DNA of 64,000 nucleotides, from NCBI GenBank assembly GCA_029379385.1, contig CM055613.1:23099652-23163651 (forward strand), in the 5' to 3' direction. Made by a program: the position numbers and the translations under genes. The stretch comes from Quillaja saponaria (Eukaryota; Streptophyta; Magnoliopsida; Fabales; Quillajaceae). Below the pieces are notes generated by a model, which worked only from the letters and a program-made list of their open reading frames with translations, did not search any database and was not told the origin of the DNA. Below are positions 22,486-33,960 of the stretch, one piece after another. Positions within the stretch are counted from its first letter, which is position 1. Each line of letters begins with the position of its first letter.

Positions 22486-24370
22486 TGTAACACCCTACCT
22501 TCCTTAATCCTTACTTAACTTAATTAGTTCCTTAATTGAAGAGTAATTACTCATTAATCATTATGACATCAAAATTTCCTTTACTTTTATTCTTTTAAAA
22601 CTGAATTACTGTAAATTCATTTTACTTTTTATATTGTTTACTATAAAGGAACATCCTAACTAGTTTCCTTAAACTTTCTTAGTTAAATATTTACCTTGAA
22701 ACATTACTTAACTAATTTATTACCTATAAGACTTAAACTTATATCTTTAATTAATACTTTATTGATTCATTGAACTAAGATTGATTTATAACTCTATACT
22801 CTTGATTCTCCTTTTAATACTTCCTTAGTGAATTACTACTTGGTTTATTAGTCCTATATTCTTTAAACAATTCATCCTAATTGACATCCTATCATTTGTT
22901 TCATTTATCATTTAGTTAATTGACTCTTTCTTTCTCTTAAGAAATTGCCTAGCTGAATTGAACACAAAGGTTACAAAGTCATATTGCTCCTATTTACTTA
23001 CGTACTTATTTACATACATGGTTTTGACCAAAGAAGAGTTTTTTACACATACTAACAAGCTTTCTCCTAATACACTAAGTCTAAGTCAAAACTTTAGTTA
23101 CCAAATTATACAATAGGGCCTTTACATGACCATTCTTCTCTTTGTATCAATAATCAACCACTTGCCCTTTTTCCCGTTACATAGACCATGCCTTCTTCCC
23201 ATTTGACATCCATTGCATTAATTAATCTAATACCCTTAATGTTTGTTTTTCTTTCTTTCTTTCTTTCTACGCATCCCTTGTTCCTCCTTTTCTTGCTCGG
23301 TTTTCCTTTTTTTTTTTACCTACGGTTTTGCCCTTTCTTTCCTCCTAGTTCACGGTTTTGCCTTTCCTTTGATTTCTCACTATTTCTCTCACTTTCTTTG
23401 TTTTCTCACTTTTCTCTCCCTTTAGTGCACACTTTACCTTGCCTATGCATTTTCGGTCATCACCCCCTCCCATTTATAGTGCATGGCCAAAGCTTGGATT
23501 TAAGAGAAAATTTTGTTTCCTATTTTACCCTTTTATTCTCTAAAATTACAATCTCCTACTTGTCATCTCTAAATTAACATGTGTATTTTCTTCCTAACAC
23601 TCGTCTTTCTCCTATTTCCTAATTTAGATTTCGTTCATTATTAGTAAGCAACCTAGTTACCTTAAATCTCTACACATATCCATTATAATCGTTTCATGTA
23701 AAACTTGTCACTTTAATTCTCTACTCATGCCTTACTTAATCATTTCATGTACACCTAGTGTTTTCCTAGCATTCCACTTGTCTAGTCACCTTTCTATGTT
23801 AGTTATTATTTGGTAATTTATGTCTTAACTTTCTTCCACATGTCTCCTTAATTATTACAACTTTTCCACCCTTTTCCTTCTTCTTACAACTAAGCCCCTT
23901 CATTAATTACAAGTTATCACACTTATTCTCCTTTTTACACCTAGATCCCTTCATTAATTGCAAATTACCACATTAATTCTCCTCCTTACACACAGACCCC
24001 TCAATTGCTACACTCAATCTTACACCTAATTCATCACATTCCATTTTCTAGCAAATAACCTATATTTTATCATTTTCTCTTCTTCTAATGCCACCATGTA
24101 ATATTTTCTTATCTTTGTTCCAATGCCTACACTTATCAATGTTTTTTTATGTATTTTTTCCTATATTTGTATGTATGTGTACATGTATTTATATGTATTT
24201 TATACGTATACACAACTAATTTACTAATTTGTATCCTATATGTATTTTTATGCACACATGTACCATTCATATACATGGAATAATACGTAATTAAATTTTA
24301 ATCCTAATTAACTCATAAGATAATTGTTTATCCTATTATTAATTTAGGTATTAATTTTGGAGATCTTACA
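22486..24370 (-). repeat. Gypsy copy 1 5' LTR
   Basis: 1,885 bp. It contains the family TATA-like box on the minus strand at about 23472-23479 (ACTATAAATGGGAGGGGG). It lacks about 50 bp found in the other LTR (CTTGTTAATTATTCCATGTA region). Confidence 0.93.
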
Positions 24371-25820
24371 ACAGTCATGGGAAAAGTTCAAAGGAAATGT
24401 TAATGGTAAAATCAAAGATGGATGTTGGAACTGCGGAAAGAAGGGTTATATGGCAAGGTCGTAGGTGAAAAGAACAAGCATAGAATCAATGAAGAAGCTA
24501 ATGTGGTGACAGGTGAAGATATTCATGAATTTTGTTTATCTACTACCACAAATGGTAAGTCTAATAACTGGTATATTGATTATACTTCGTCTTTTCATTG
24601 TACTTCGCATAAGCATTACCTTCATGATTATATATATGGTGATTTTAGTAATGTAGCTATGGGAAACAGATAAAATTGTAAGATTAGTGGAATGGGGACA
24701 ATTATATTGAAAGTATTAGACAGTTGTAAATTGAAGTTGAATAAAGTTTGACATGTTCTGGATTTGAAGAAAAATCTCATATTTGTTAGTATGCTAGACC
24801 GTGAAGGGTATTATATAAACTTTGTCAATGAACAGTAGAAGCTTACAAAAGGATCACTTTTTGTGGCAAGAGATAATCTCATTTGCTCATAATACTAATG
24901 ACTGTTCTATTGCTCTAGCTACTACAAATAATGAGACCACACTTTGGTATTACAGACTTGGATATTTGAGGAAGACTAGTATGAGAAACCTTTACTCTAA
25001 GAATCTATTGCCAAATCTGAAGGGTTTGGATTTTAAGTTTTATGACGATTATGTGTTTAGAAAACAAAAAAGAGTTAGCTTTCAAAAGGGACAGAGCACG
25101 AAGAGGGCTCGGAAATTGGAGCTAGTTCATAGATGTATGGCGACCAACCCAGGTAAAATCTTTTTAGAGGTAAAACTTATTTTGTCACGTTCATTGATGA
25201 TGCCATTACGAAAACATGAAGTTTTGCTATTAGAAATAAATCTAAAGTACTTGATGTTTTCAAAAAGTGGAAAACTCTTGTTGAAATCGAGATAGGCTAT
25301 AAAGTCAAATGCCTGAAGTCAGATAATGGTGGTGAGTACCAAGATGAACGCATTAAAGATTTTTGTGCCAACCTTAGAATCAAAAGAATAGAAACAGTTT
25401 AAAGAACACCACAATAGAATAGTTTAGCTGAAAGAATGAATAGAACCATTCTAGAATGTGCTAGAAGTATGAGAGTTCATTCATCATTGCCATTATAATT
25501 TTTGGGTTGTAGCTGTTGATACTACAGTTTCTTGATTAACAAAAGTCCATCTTATGCATTAGATGGAAGGATTCTAGAAGAGGCTTGGATAAGGAAGAGG
25601 GTAAATTATTCCTTTCTTAATAAAATCTTTGGTTGTATTGCTTATGTACATGTTAGTAAAGAAAACATGAAGAAACTTGATGCAAAGTCAAATAAGTATG
25701 CTTTCATTATATATGGTGGAGGTGATTACAGTTATAAGCTTTGGGATTATGAAAATTACAAAATAATTCATTGTTGTGATGTAATATTCAATGAGAAATG
25801 CATGTACAAGGACAAGTAAC
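24371..25820 (+). pseudogene. Copia zinc knuckle, protease and integrase remains
   Basis: After the gypsy insertion the copia gag continues with CWNCGKKGYMA (24424), a CCHC knuckle that is broken just before its last cysteine. Protease region: WYIDYTSSFHCTSHKHY (about 24570), where the expected D-S/T-G active-site triplet reads D-Y-T. Integrase: pre-integrase zinc region (LWYYRLGYLRKTSMRNLYSK, 24939) with His residues replaced, the core around KSDNGGEYQD (25318-25347) and LAERMNRTILECARSMR, then NKSPSYALDGRI … KKLDAKSNKYAF (25532-25819). Many stops. In intact elements these cut the polyprotein and insert cDNA. Confidence 0.9.
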
Positions 25821-25969
25821 AACAAACTATAATAGGTGGAGATGTATCTAAAGTACAAGAAGGAGAAAATTCAAAAGCAGAACTTCAAAGTTCAAAAAAT
25901 GAATCCACATATGAGAATGTGGAATGTGAATCAATTATTCCAGTTCTTAGGCATTCTCAGAGATAAAGA

Positions 25970-27535
25970 AAACCTCCTGATAGGTATTCTCTTGGGTTAA
26001 AACCTGAATATTTCCAAGAAGCAATGCAGGATAAGTCAAGTAAGTAATGGGAAAAGGCCATGAAAGATGAGATGGCTTTATTGAAATAAAACTAGACATG
26101 GGATTTGGTGAAACTACCATGTGGAAAAAAGGCTTGCATAATAAATGGGTATAAAAAGTAAAGGAAGAAGCTGGAGGATTAACAAGGTATAAAGCAAGGC
26201 TTATGGTGAAGGGGTTTGCACAAAATCAAGTTATTGATTTCCAAGAAATTTTTTCTCCTGTTGTAAAGATAACTTCAATCCGCATAATTTTAAGCATAGT
26301 AGCTATAGAAGATCTATGCTTGAATTAGTTAGATATTAAAGCTGCATTTTTTCATGATGATTTAGAAGAAGAAATTTACATGTATCAACTTGAGGGATTT
26401 GAAATAAAAGGAAAGGAGAAGTATGTCTGCAAGCTAAAAAAGAGTTTGTATGGTCTTAAACAAGTCCTGGGTAGTGGTATTTAAAATTTGATAAATTCAT
26501 GCAAAATCCAAATTTGATGAGAGGCCAGTTTGATCACTGTGTTTATTTGAAAAGATTTGAAAATGGAGATTTCATAATTCTTGCATTATATGTTGATGAC
26601 ATGCTAGTTGCAGGGTCAAATATGATGAGAATTAATGAACTCAACAAGAATTTGTCGAAAGTCTTTGACATGAAAGACTTAGGTAAGGCAAAGCAAATTC
26701 TTGGCATGGAGATAAGAAGAGATAGATACCAAAAGAAGCTATGGCTGTCTTAAGAAGTATGTCCAGAAGATATTAAAGAGGTTCAATATGGACAAAGCAA
26801 AATCGGTGATTACTCCACTAGCAGGTCATTTTAAGCTCTCAAAGGGTCAATGTCCTTCAAAAGAAGAATAGAAGAAATACATGGCAAGAGTGCCATATGC
26901 ATTAGCTATTAGAAGTTTAATGTATGCAATGGTAAGTGTGAGACCATATATTGCACATACAGTAGGAGTTGTGAGCAGATAATTACAAAACCTAGGAAAA
27001 GAGTATTAGAAGGCAGTTCAATGGATACTGAGGTACCTGAAAGGTACATACAATTATTGTTTATGCTTTGGGGGTTCCACTACAGAGGTAATATGTAGAT
27101 GCTAATCATTCATTTGATCAAGATAATGGTGGAAGCACAACAGGATATGTTTTTATTGTAGGTAGAATAGCAGTTAGTTGGATTTCATAATTACAGAAGG
27201 TTGTGGTTTCATCTACAACAGAAACAGAGTATATTTCTATAACTGAAGCAAGCATAGAAATGATTTGGCTTCAAAGGTTCATGGAAGAAATGGACAGAGT
27301 CTAGAAAGAATATGTGTTATGGCTTTCCATTCTAGAACAAAGCACATTCAGTTGAGATTTCATTTTATCAAAAAAGTGTTGGAAGATGGTCAACTAAAAC
27401 TAGATAATGTTGATGGCAGCAAAAATTCTATAGATTTGTTCACAAAGGAGGTTGAGAGAGAAAAGTCAAAACATTGCTCAACCTTGATTAACTTAAGTGG
27501 ACGATTGAAGAATGCAAGTAAACGATATGCTATAT
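25970..27535 (+). pseudogene. Copia reverse transcriptase and RNase H remains
   Basis: RT: KARLMVKGFAQ-like, [18 protein letters not shown] and KSLYGLKQ phrases (26190-26465), then an 84-codon frame (26499-26753) with CVYLKRF and the catalytic ALYVDDMLVAGS motif, both aspartates kept. RNase H: FDQDNGGSTTGYVF, VSWIS and TTETEYISI (27110-27240). It ends near 27535, just before the purine tract CTAAGAGGGATAT at 27567-27579. Several stops and frameshifts, so inactive. Confidence 0.92.
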
Positions 27536-27579
27536 GATGAGATTGATGAAGAACCGGAAATACATACTAAGAGGGATAT

Positions 27580-27943
27580 TGTTAAATATGGTGTGCTATT
27601 AACAATTCAAATGATAGCCATATATGTGTGAACATAGGCTGTATATTTGAATGAGAGGTGTGTTTGATACAGCAAAGTTAAGAGAAAATGGAGAGATATC
27701 TTCTTATTGAGAGATATTTTCTTGGTGCGAGAAAAATGATAAATATTTTCTTTGTGTAACTTTATGAAGGAGAGGTTTGTAAACACTTCATCAATAGTAT
27801 ATTAGCTAGCTTATTGCCTGCCGTTGACCCGATGACGTAGCCAAGTTTTTGGTGAACCATGTATATTATATGTTTTTTAGTGATTGTGTTCAAATTTTGT
27901 CTACTTGCCATCATTATTTCCACTGTGTTGTTAAACTCTAACA
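27580..27943 (+). repeat. Copia right (3') LTR, internally deleted
   Basis: 364 bp, TGTTAAATATGG … ACTCTAACA. Compared with the left LTR it lacks about 350 bp carrying the 26-bp array and TATA box. The deletion lies at TGAATGA/GATGAGAGG, so this LTR cannot act as the same promoter. Confidence 0.88.
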
Positions 27944-28095
27944 AAATATACTAACATAGAAAGGAATATCTGAGTTTAAGTTTATTGAGTCCATTTATTT
28001 GCGTGTGGAGGCAAACATAAATTATGAACTGTGTCTGCATTGTGACCTTTTGCATCTGCAGATGGTAAATGTAGAGAAGACCATTTCTTGTAATG
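27944..28095 (+). repeat. CACTA 3' subterminal region and terminus
   Basis: Contains ACTGTGTCTGCATTGTGACC and GCATCTGCAGATGG, words shared with 16630-16815, and ends CATTTCTTGTAATG. Confidence 0.65.
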
Positions 28096-28161
28096 AAACA
28101 CTTTATTAAACCCAAATAATTATGGTAACTTCCATTTAATAAATGGTTAAATTAATTTATC

Positions 28162-29300
28162 ACGAGAAATATATCATGTGACTATTGGAGCTAATTCAAG
28201 AGGGCCGAATGCACAAATAGTCCAACCATCGGTAGGTATACCATTTCCTCCAATAATACCACCAAATCAGGTAAATAACCAAGTCCCTTTGGATTATCAA
28301 ATCATGTTCAGTTTCCACCAATTAATAAGGTTTGTTTTTAATTGGTATAATTCCTTAACCCTTAATTTGGTTCCAAAATAACCTCATATGGAAAGTATAT
28401 TTCATACTCAGTTTTATAGAACGAAACCTAAAGTAACTGTGGCCGATTTGGCCAAGAGAAAAAAAATGGCTAGTGAGTTAGGTGAAGACTTTGTAACACG
28501 TTTTAAGAAGGCCAAAAATTGGTTAAAGGAAGAAGAGCTCCGAGAAAATTCTTCTCGTGGAACTTATTATAAAAACTTGAATCTAGAAATTAATAAGATT
28601 GATGTCAAATCTTTCATAGATTCAGATGAAAAGGTTGAGATGAACCTCGCATAACTTCTCCCAAGAAAACCTTTTGTTTGTAGTTTTCTACAAAATAACA
28701 AAAACTATCCATTTAGACCAAATGTAAACAAGATTAAGTTTTCTTCAAAGAATACTAATTTTCTTTTTGATATTTATAAGGCAGGCCAATTTTTTTTATC
28801 AATTGTTAAAAGATAAATAGACCAGGTTGAAAGATGGCTATAAAATGCTGAAACCAGAAGATATGGTAGCTAAAAAATATTGTAGATGGCATGATTCATG
28901 GTATCACACAACTAATAACTTTGTTGTTTTTCACAATGATTTGCAGGAAGCTATCACCAAAGGGAGACTAAAGGCACACAAGAAGAAAGATATGGTTGCG
29001 GACAAAATCCTTTCCTGAAGTTGCCAGTGCTAATATGGTCACAGATGATCTTAAAAAGTTTAAGGGCCAAGAATTTAAGTTCGTGTCCACGTTGTAAAAA
29101 GGAGATAATGGACACTACTCAAAATATTAGGCTGTTTTCTCCAGCAGTCAAGCAAATCATGAGACTAGAAATTGCCAGAGACAAGTTTTGGATAATCCAA
29201 GGTTTGTCATGTATTCTTATGCTAATTAACTTCGTGATACAAGAGCTCCAGTTATGTGTGGCTTCCGTAAAGGTCACGGTAGACCACCTTTGGAGATGAT
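28162..29300 (+). pseudogene. Tat-type gypsy gag fragment
   Basis: Gag remains of a Ty3/gypsy element of Tat type. A frame at 28178-28381 is Pro/Gln-rich. A second (28388-28654) carries FHTQFYRTKPKVTVADLAK, KMASELGEDFVTRFKKAKNW and a C-terminal helix, as in Tat gag. A Cys/His block follows at 28880-28930 (YCRWHDSWYHTTNNF), typical of the zinc-binding region of this lineage. Stops and frameshifts throughout. The fragment starts close after the CACTA end, so the CACTA probably inserted in this gag and the 5' part lies outside the window. Confidence 0.72.
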
Positions 29301-30480
29301 AGGGAAGCTTTCTACGCCATCGTGCTTCTTATTTTGAAATGACTAAGTCCCTAAAAAGGCATTGATAGCGTAACCAAAAATTGAAAACACAAGTTGTTTA
29401 AGGTGGTTGATATATACGACCTAATCAGTGGGTGCGTCCAACCTTGAATAATAATACTTTAACATATAGTCTTGGGTCACAGGTGAATGTTTCTACAAAC
29501 AAGACTGGGGGCACATAAATATGAATAAACTACCCAAAAAAGAATAAAACCATTGTAGAAGTTTTAGAGAGGGTTATCCTTCAGACTAAGGAAGATGGTT
29601 CTTTAATCATCAAAGTTCTTGCTTCATCTTCTTCTTCCAGTAGGAGGAGCATATCATTAATGATATGCTAGTTTCTGATAACGATCTAGACTTAGTTTGT
29701 TTGGATTTTGAAAAAGGCCTTGATCTGCTAGGTAATATTTCGGTCAACTACATTTTGGTTGACGATTTCATAACTAATAAGGATCAACCAACTGCTTTAA
29801 AAGAAGATGTGGATGAAGAAGCATCTAAAATGGATCTTATTGAATTGAATGTGGTGACAACAACCAATGTTGAAAGTTCATCTTCCAACTTATATCCTAT
29901 GGAAATGGTTTTTACACAACCATTTGAAGAAATAACCCTGCATTTACAACTCTTGTATATTTGTGCATAATTAGATAGTAAACCAACAACAGGAATTCTA
30001 ATAGATAATAGTACATCAGTTAATGCCTTTCAAAAATCTCAAGAAGCTAAATAAATCTGCTTAATTCTGAACTGAGATGGTAGTAATGGAGGTTTGGTTC
30101 GCGTAAAAGGAGTTATTCCTATTTAGCTAGCAGTTGGCATATTGAAGACTCCAATAACATTCTTTGTTATGGATGGGCCAACATCTTATAATGTATTGGC
30201 AGAGATTGAATTCATGCAAATCAAGTTATTACATCATCACTTCACTAGTGTCTCATGTTTTAGAATAAGAGTAGTGAAGTTAAAGTGGTAACTATAGATG
30301 TAAAGCCATATAAAGCGATCGTAAATCTAGATGAAGCATAATTGTACAATGAAAGCTATAGTCTTAAAAAAGTTCTACAACTTGAAGAATGAACACTAGC
30401 ACAAGCTTTGGCTTTAGCCAACTATATTATAGGTTTCAATGTATGTGTAATAGATTTAGCCTAAAGTTTGAGAGCATCTT
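29301..30480 (+). pseudogene. Tat-type linker and aspartic protease remains
   Basis: A frame at 29665-29970 is acidic and probably gag-pol linker. It is followed by a retropepsin-like stretch (ILIDNSTSVNAF, 29994-30030; the expected D-S/T-G reads D-N-S). Then RVKGVIPI and TFFVMDGPTSYNVLAEIEF (30100-30215), matching the C-terminal half of Tat proteases. In intact elements this cleaves the Gag-Pol precursor. Broken by stops. Confidence 0.68.
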
Positions 30481-30819
30481 ATTTTGTTATAGATGGTCTA
30501 TATAATGCAATGTAATGTCTAGTAAAAAATATAATAATTGGCCATAGTGTTAGCAAGTATTAATAAAATTCGCACTTATGTATATGAACACCGTTTATTT
30601 ATGTCACAAGTTGTTATAGGCATAGCTGATTTTTGGTTAGTCGAAGATGTTGATTACTTATCACTAACATTAATAGAATCTTGACCTTTACTTATTAAGT
30701 CTGATCACCCACAAATTATGACAAAATTCATTAGTCAAAGTTAATTTAAGTTCAGATGGACAAAGTAAGCTTATATTTATTAGTAGTCTTAACTAACTAA
30801 GTTAGACTATTTCATAATT

Positions 30820-32830
30820 TTATTTTGAGAATACATGGATTGCTTTAATTGGATTATAAGGATATGTTTGCTCTAGAAAGGCAGTTGGTTGAACATTGAT
30901 TCCCTACAAAACCAAATTTTAAACCTTATAAACAGCCACTCAGATTAAATTGAACGATTATTGTTTGTGAAATTCATTCATACTGCCAAAGCATGTGGAA
31001 TGGTTATCTAACATAGTGCCTTTAATGAAGATGAATGGGAAACTTAAGATTTTCATTGATTTCTAAAATTTGAATGATGCAACTCTCAAAGATGAATACC
31101 ATATGCCGATAGCAAACATTATAGTGGATTCAGCCTTGGGACATAAAATTTTGTCCATCATGGAAGGATATTCTAGGTAAAACCAGATTTTTCATTCCCT
31201 GGGATCACTGGGAACATTTAAGTTGACAATGATTCCATTCAATTAAAAAAATATTGGTGCTACTTACCAAAGAGCCATGAATACTATTTTTCATGATTTG
31301 ATTGGAAATTTAGTTGAAGTTTATATTGATTATATTGTGGTAAAATCTACCATGAACTCACACTTGGCAGACTTAAGAAGAGCTTTTGATCGAATGAGAC
31401 ATCACAATTTGAAGTTAAACCCTTTGAAGTGAGTGTTTGGAGTTTTGGTGGAAATGTTTTTGGGTTTCATGGTTCACCAAAGTAGGATTAAAGTTGATAC
31501 GAATAAGAGTAAAGCTATCATGGAAGCTAAACCACTTGCCAACAAGAAGGAATTACAATGTTTTCTTAGTTAGATAAACTTTATTTACTGATTCATATCC
31601 AATTGTGTTGGGAAACACAAGATTTTTCACCCTTACTTCGTTTGTGATTAGAGATTATTTTTGTTTAGATTTAATACACCAACAATTCTTTAACGATCTA
31701 AAAGGGTATTTATCGAATTCTCTTGTTTTAATTTCGCCACGGAAAGGGGAACTGTTGAAAATAGAAATTCATACATCTGAAAATTCGTTCCCTCCTTTGT
31801 TGGCTAAGATAATATTTCTAATTTTGAGCAAGCAGTATATAACTTAAGCATTTTTTGAATGACATTGAAGTAAAGTATACAACAATGGAAAAATAGTGTT
31901 TGGTGTTATATTTTGCATGTTTGAAATTACAATATTGTTTGATATATGTCTTGGTTTGTTTAGTTTGTTAAATGGATATAGTCAAGTATATGCTTAAATA
32001 ACCAATCTAGTTTCACAAGATTGGTCGTTGAGCCATGGTATTGTTAGAATTTTAGTTGATTTACGTACCAAAAAAATCAATAAAAGGATAAGCTTAACAC
32101 ATTTTTTAGCTGACCATCATTGTGTCATGGTTCTTGATGAACCTTGTGATGTTCTATCTGTTAATATGAAATTGTGGTTGTTATAATTTGATGGTTCTAA
32201 GACTGATAACCATGCTTATGCTGGCATCATCCTCAACTTCTCAATTTTAGTGATTACTCTTGCTTTGAGTTTAAATTTCCCATGCTCTAATAATCAAGCT
32301 GAATATGAAGTCTTGATAATTGGTTTAGAAGTTTTACCAAATTAAAATAAAGGGATTTACACATAGTTAGAGATCACAACTTGTAATTAATCAAGTAAAT
32401 AGTTTATAAAGTACTTCATCCAATACTTTCAGGTTACTAGAGTGTAATGGTTGATTTATTACAATGTTTTGAGGATGTCAGAATTGAGTATGTCCCAAGA
32501 CATGAAAATATTATTGCCGATGCCATGGTAAAGTTTGCTTTGCTTTTATGATTATTTTTGTACAATTCCTCCTCTTATTTGTGTCAACAATGGTTTCATC
32601 CTACTATTTTTTTTTATCAATATCTAGTTATTGAAGTATTGCGTGTTGACTTGGGAAAAAATAAGGACTAGAGGTGCAAGATTATTTCTTATTTACAAGA
32701 TCCTGAAGTTAACGTTGATTGTAAAACAAAAGTACATTCACTTAATTATTGTTTGGTTGATGATTAATTATATAGAAGGATTCTTGAAGGTATTTTGTTG
32801 CAATGTATTAATTAGCGAGAGGCATTAATC
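30820..32830 (+). pseudogene. Tat-type RT, RNase H and second RNase H remains
   Basis: RT: WLSNIVPLMKMNGKLKIFID (31000), DEYHMPIANIIVDSA, GATYQRAMNTIF and the active-site loop EVYIDYIVVKSTM (about 31318), where the second catalytic Asp is a Tyr. KNLKLNPLK-like and GFMVHQSRIKV follow. A later block at 32185-32345 (FDGSKTDNHAYAGIIL … CSNNQAEYEVLIIGLE) matches the additional RNase H of the Tat lineage. VPRHENIIADAMVKFA is at 32490-32545. The last traces before 32830 (LYRRILEGILLQC) resemble the sequence ahead of integrase. Integrase itself is missing at the junction with the Athila element. Confidence 0.82.
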
Positions 32831-32955
32831 ATTATGCTAAACACCCATGAATGATTATATGGAGCTCATTAGTCAGGGATGAAATTATGTTGTATAATTA
32901 AAAGAAATTATGTTGTATAATCATTATGCTAAACACCCATGAATGATTATATGGA
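32828..32955. repeat. Local tandem duplication at the Tat/Athila junction
   Basis: ATCATTATGCTAAACACCCA plus GAATGATTATATGGAG occurs at 32828-32864 and 32919-32955. GAAATTATGTTGTATAAT also repeats between them (32881, 32905). Confidence 0.85.
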
Positions 32956-33960
32956 GGTGCTTTGATAGGAAGATTATGAATAATACTTATAACCTTTTGA
33001 AGGAGATGACCTCAAATAACTATCAATAGCCATCTGAAAGTTTAGCATCCTAAAAATTTGCTGAAGTACATGAACTTAATGCCTTCACTTCTTTAATGAC
33101 AAGTGGCTGGTTTGGTAAAAAAGATTTGACAGTTTTTGGGTACAACAACATCCTAAAGCCATTGATATGATATGTGAAGCATGTAGTGAAGGTCATGCTA
33201 TTGACTAATGCCTAAATATTGAAGTGGTTCAATATGTATAGAACTTCAACCACCAAAACAACGCATATTGCAACACATATAATCTGGGGTGGAGAAATCA
33301 ACCAAACTTTAGTTGGAATAATCAAGGTGCACAAGCTACAAATCCTATTCTACTACTTGTATTTCAAGCTCCATAAAGGCAAGCAGCTTCAGAAAAGAAA
33401 CCTTCTTTGAAAGATATATTTCTAAAATACATGTCTAAAGTTGATTTGGTGATTGAAAGCTAATCTGCCTCTTTGAGAACATTAGAAACACAAATTGGCC
33501 AGTTGGCCAATGCTTTGACAAGTAGACCTTAAGGTGCCCTTATTAGTGATATCGAGGTGAATTTAAGGAAGGAAAGTAAAGAACATGCAAGTTAATCACT
33601 CTTCACTGTGGAAAAGAGTTAGAGGAGCTGAAAAAAGAAAATTGATGATAAAGCTCCTAAATCTCCTACTGAAGAAGAAAAATTGCCTACTGCAATTATA
33701 GAAGATAATCATAAAGCTACTATAGAACATCAAAGGAGGCTTAATCCCATAATGAAAGAGATGGTGAAAAGGGGAATAATCAAATGGCTGGATGTTGGAA
33801 TTATCTATCCAATCTTAAATAGCTATTAAGTAAGTCTTATCCAATGTGTACCAAAGAAAGGAAGAAAGACGATTGTTGCAAATGCAAATAGCGAACTTAT
33901 TCCAATAAGAACCATTACCAGTTAGAGGGTATGCATGGACTATCGAAAGTTAAAGGTGCT
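32956..33960 (+). pseudogene. Athila gag fragment fused to an RT fragment
   Basis: Gag: NNTYNLLKEMTSNNYQ, then a CCHC-like motif (CEACSEGHAIDQC, 33158-33196), WRNQPNFSWNNQGAQATNP, and ETQIGQLANALTSRP at 33490. At about 33705 it passes straight into the start of RT (TIEHQRRLNPIMKEMVKRGI, QCVPKKGRKTIV, CMDYRKLK, to 33955), skipping the gag C-terminus and protease. In the minus-strand Athila the same RT start follows about 1.2 kb of gag/protease. Many stops. A deletion or recombination between related copies is inferred. Confidence 0.82.

Larger units (their letters stand above)
18365..24370 (-). mobile_element. Gag-only Ty3/gypsy-type element (family copy 1), complete with TSD
   Basis: A 6,006-bp element with two LTRs (18365-20524 and 22486-24370) is flanked by the exact 5-bp repeat ACAGT (18360-18364 and 24371-24375) inside the copia gag. 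The PBS at 22471-22481 shows that transcription runs on the minus strand. The internal region is only 1,961 bp. It encodes a gypsy-type gag and a repeat-containing frame; protease, RT and integrase are absent. It is therefore non-autonomous and would depend on a related element. Family members: solo LTR at 2396-4792 and copy 2 at 48.7-55.1 kb. Confidence 0.95.
16813..27943 (+). mobile_element. Ty1/copia retrotransposon with a nested gypsy element
   Basis: Order: left LTR (16813-17534), iMet-type PBS, gag, protease, integrase, RT, RNase H, purine tract, right LTR (27580-27943). Integrase before RT defines copia. A 6,006-bp gypsy element sits in the gag-protease region; without it the copia is about 5.1 kb, normal for the superfamily. 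Phrases such as ALYVDDMLVAGSNM and KKLDAKSNKYAFI suggest a Tnt1/Tork-like lineage (inference). Five-base target repeats are not recognisable (GTGTC versus AAATA), so one edge is probably altered. It lies in the CACTA subterminal region. Confidence 0.93.
5787..28095 (+). mobile_element. CACTA (En/Spm) DNA transposon, 5'-truncated, with nested insertions
   Basis: The CACTA host is visible in pieces: transposase remains at 5850-8570, non-coding sequence up to 8787, a tandem array and tail at 15616-16812, and a terminus at 27944-28095. The right end reads CATTTCTTGTAATG, one base from the canonical CACTA end (…TTCTTGTAGTG). The next bases, AAA at 28096-28098, would be the 3-bp target duplication. 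TGTGTCTG/CAGACACAG words cluster on both sides of the copia insertion, as expected for CACTA subterminal repeats. The MULE (8799-15605) and the copia element (16813-27943) are insertions. The 5' terminal inverted repeat is not in the window, so the left end is lost or beyond position 1. Confidence 0.7.
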
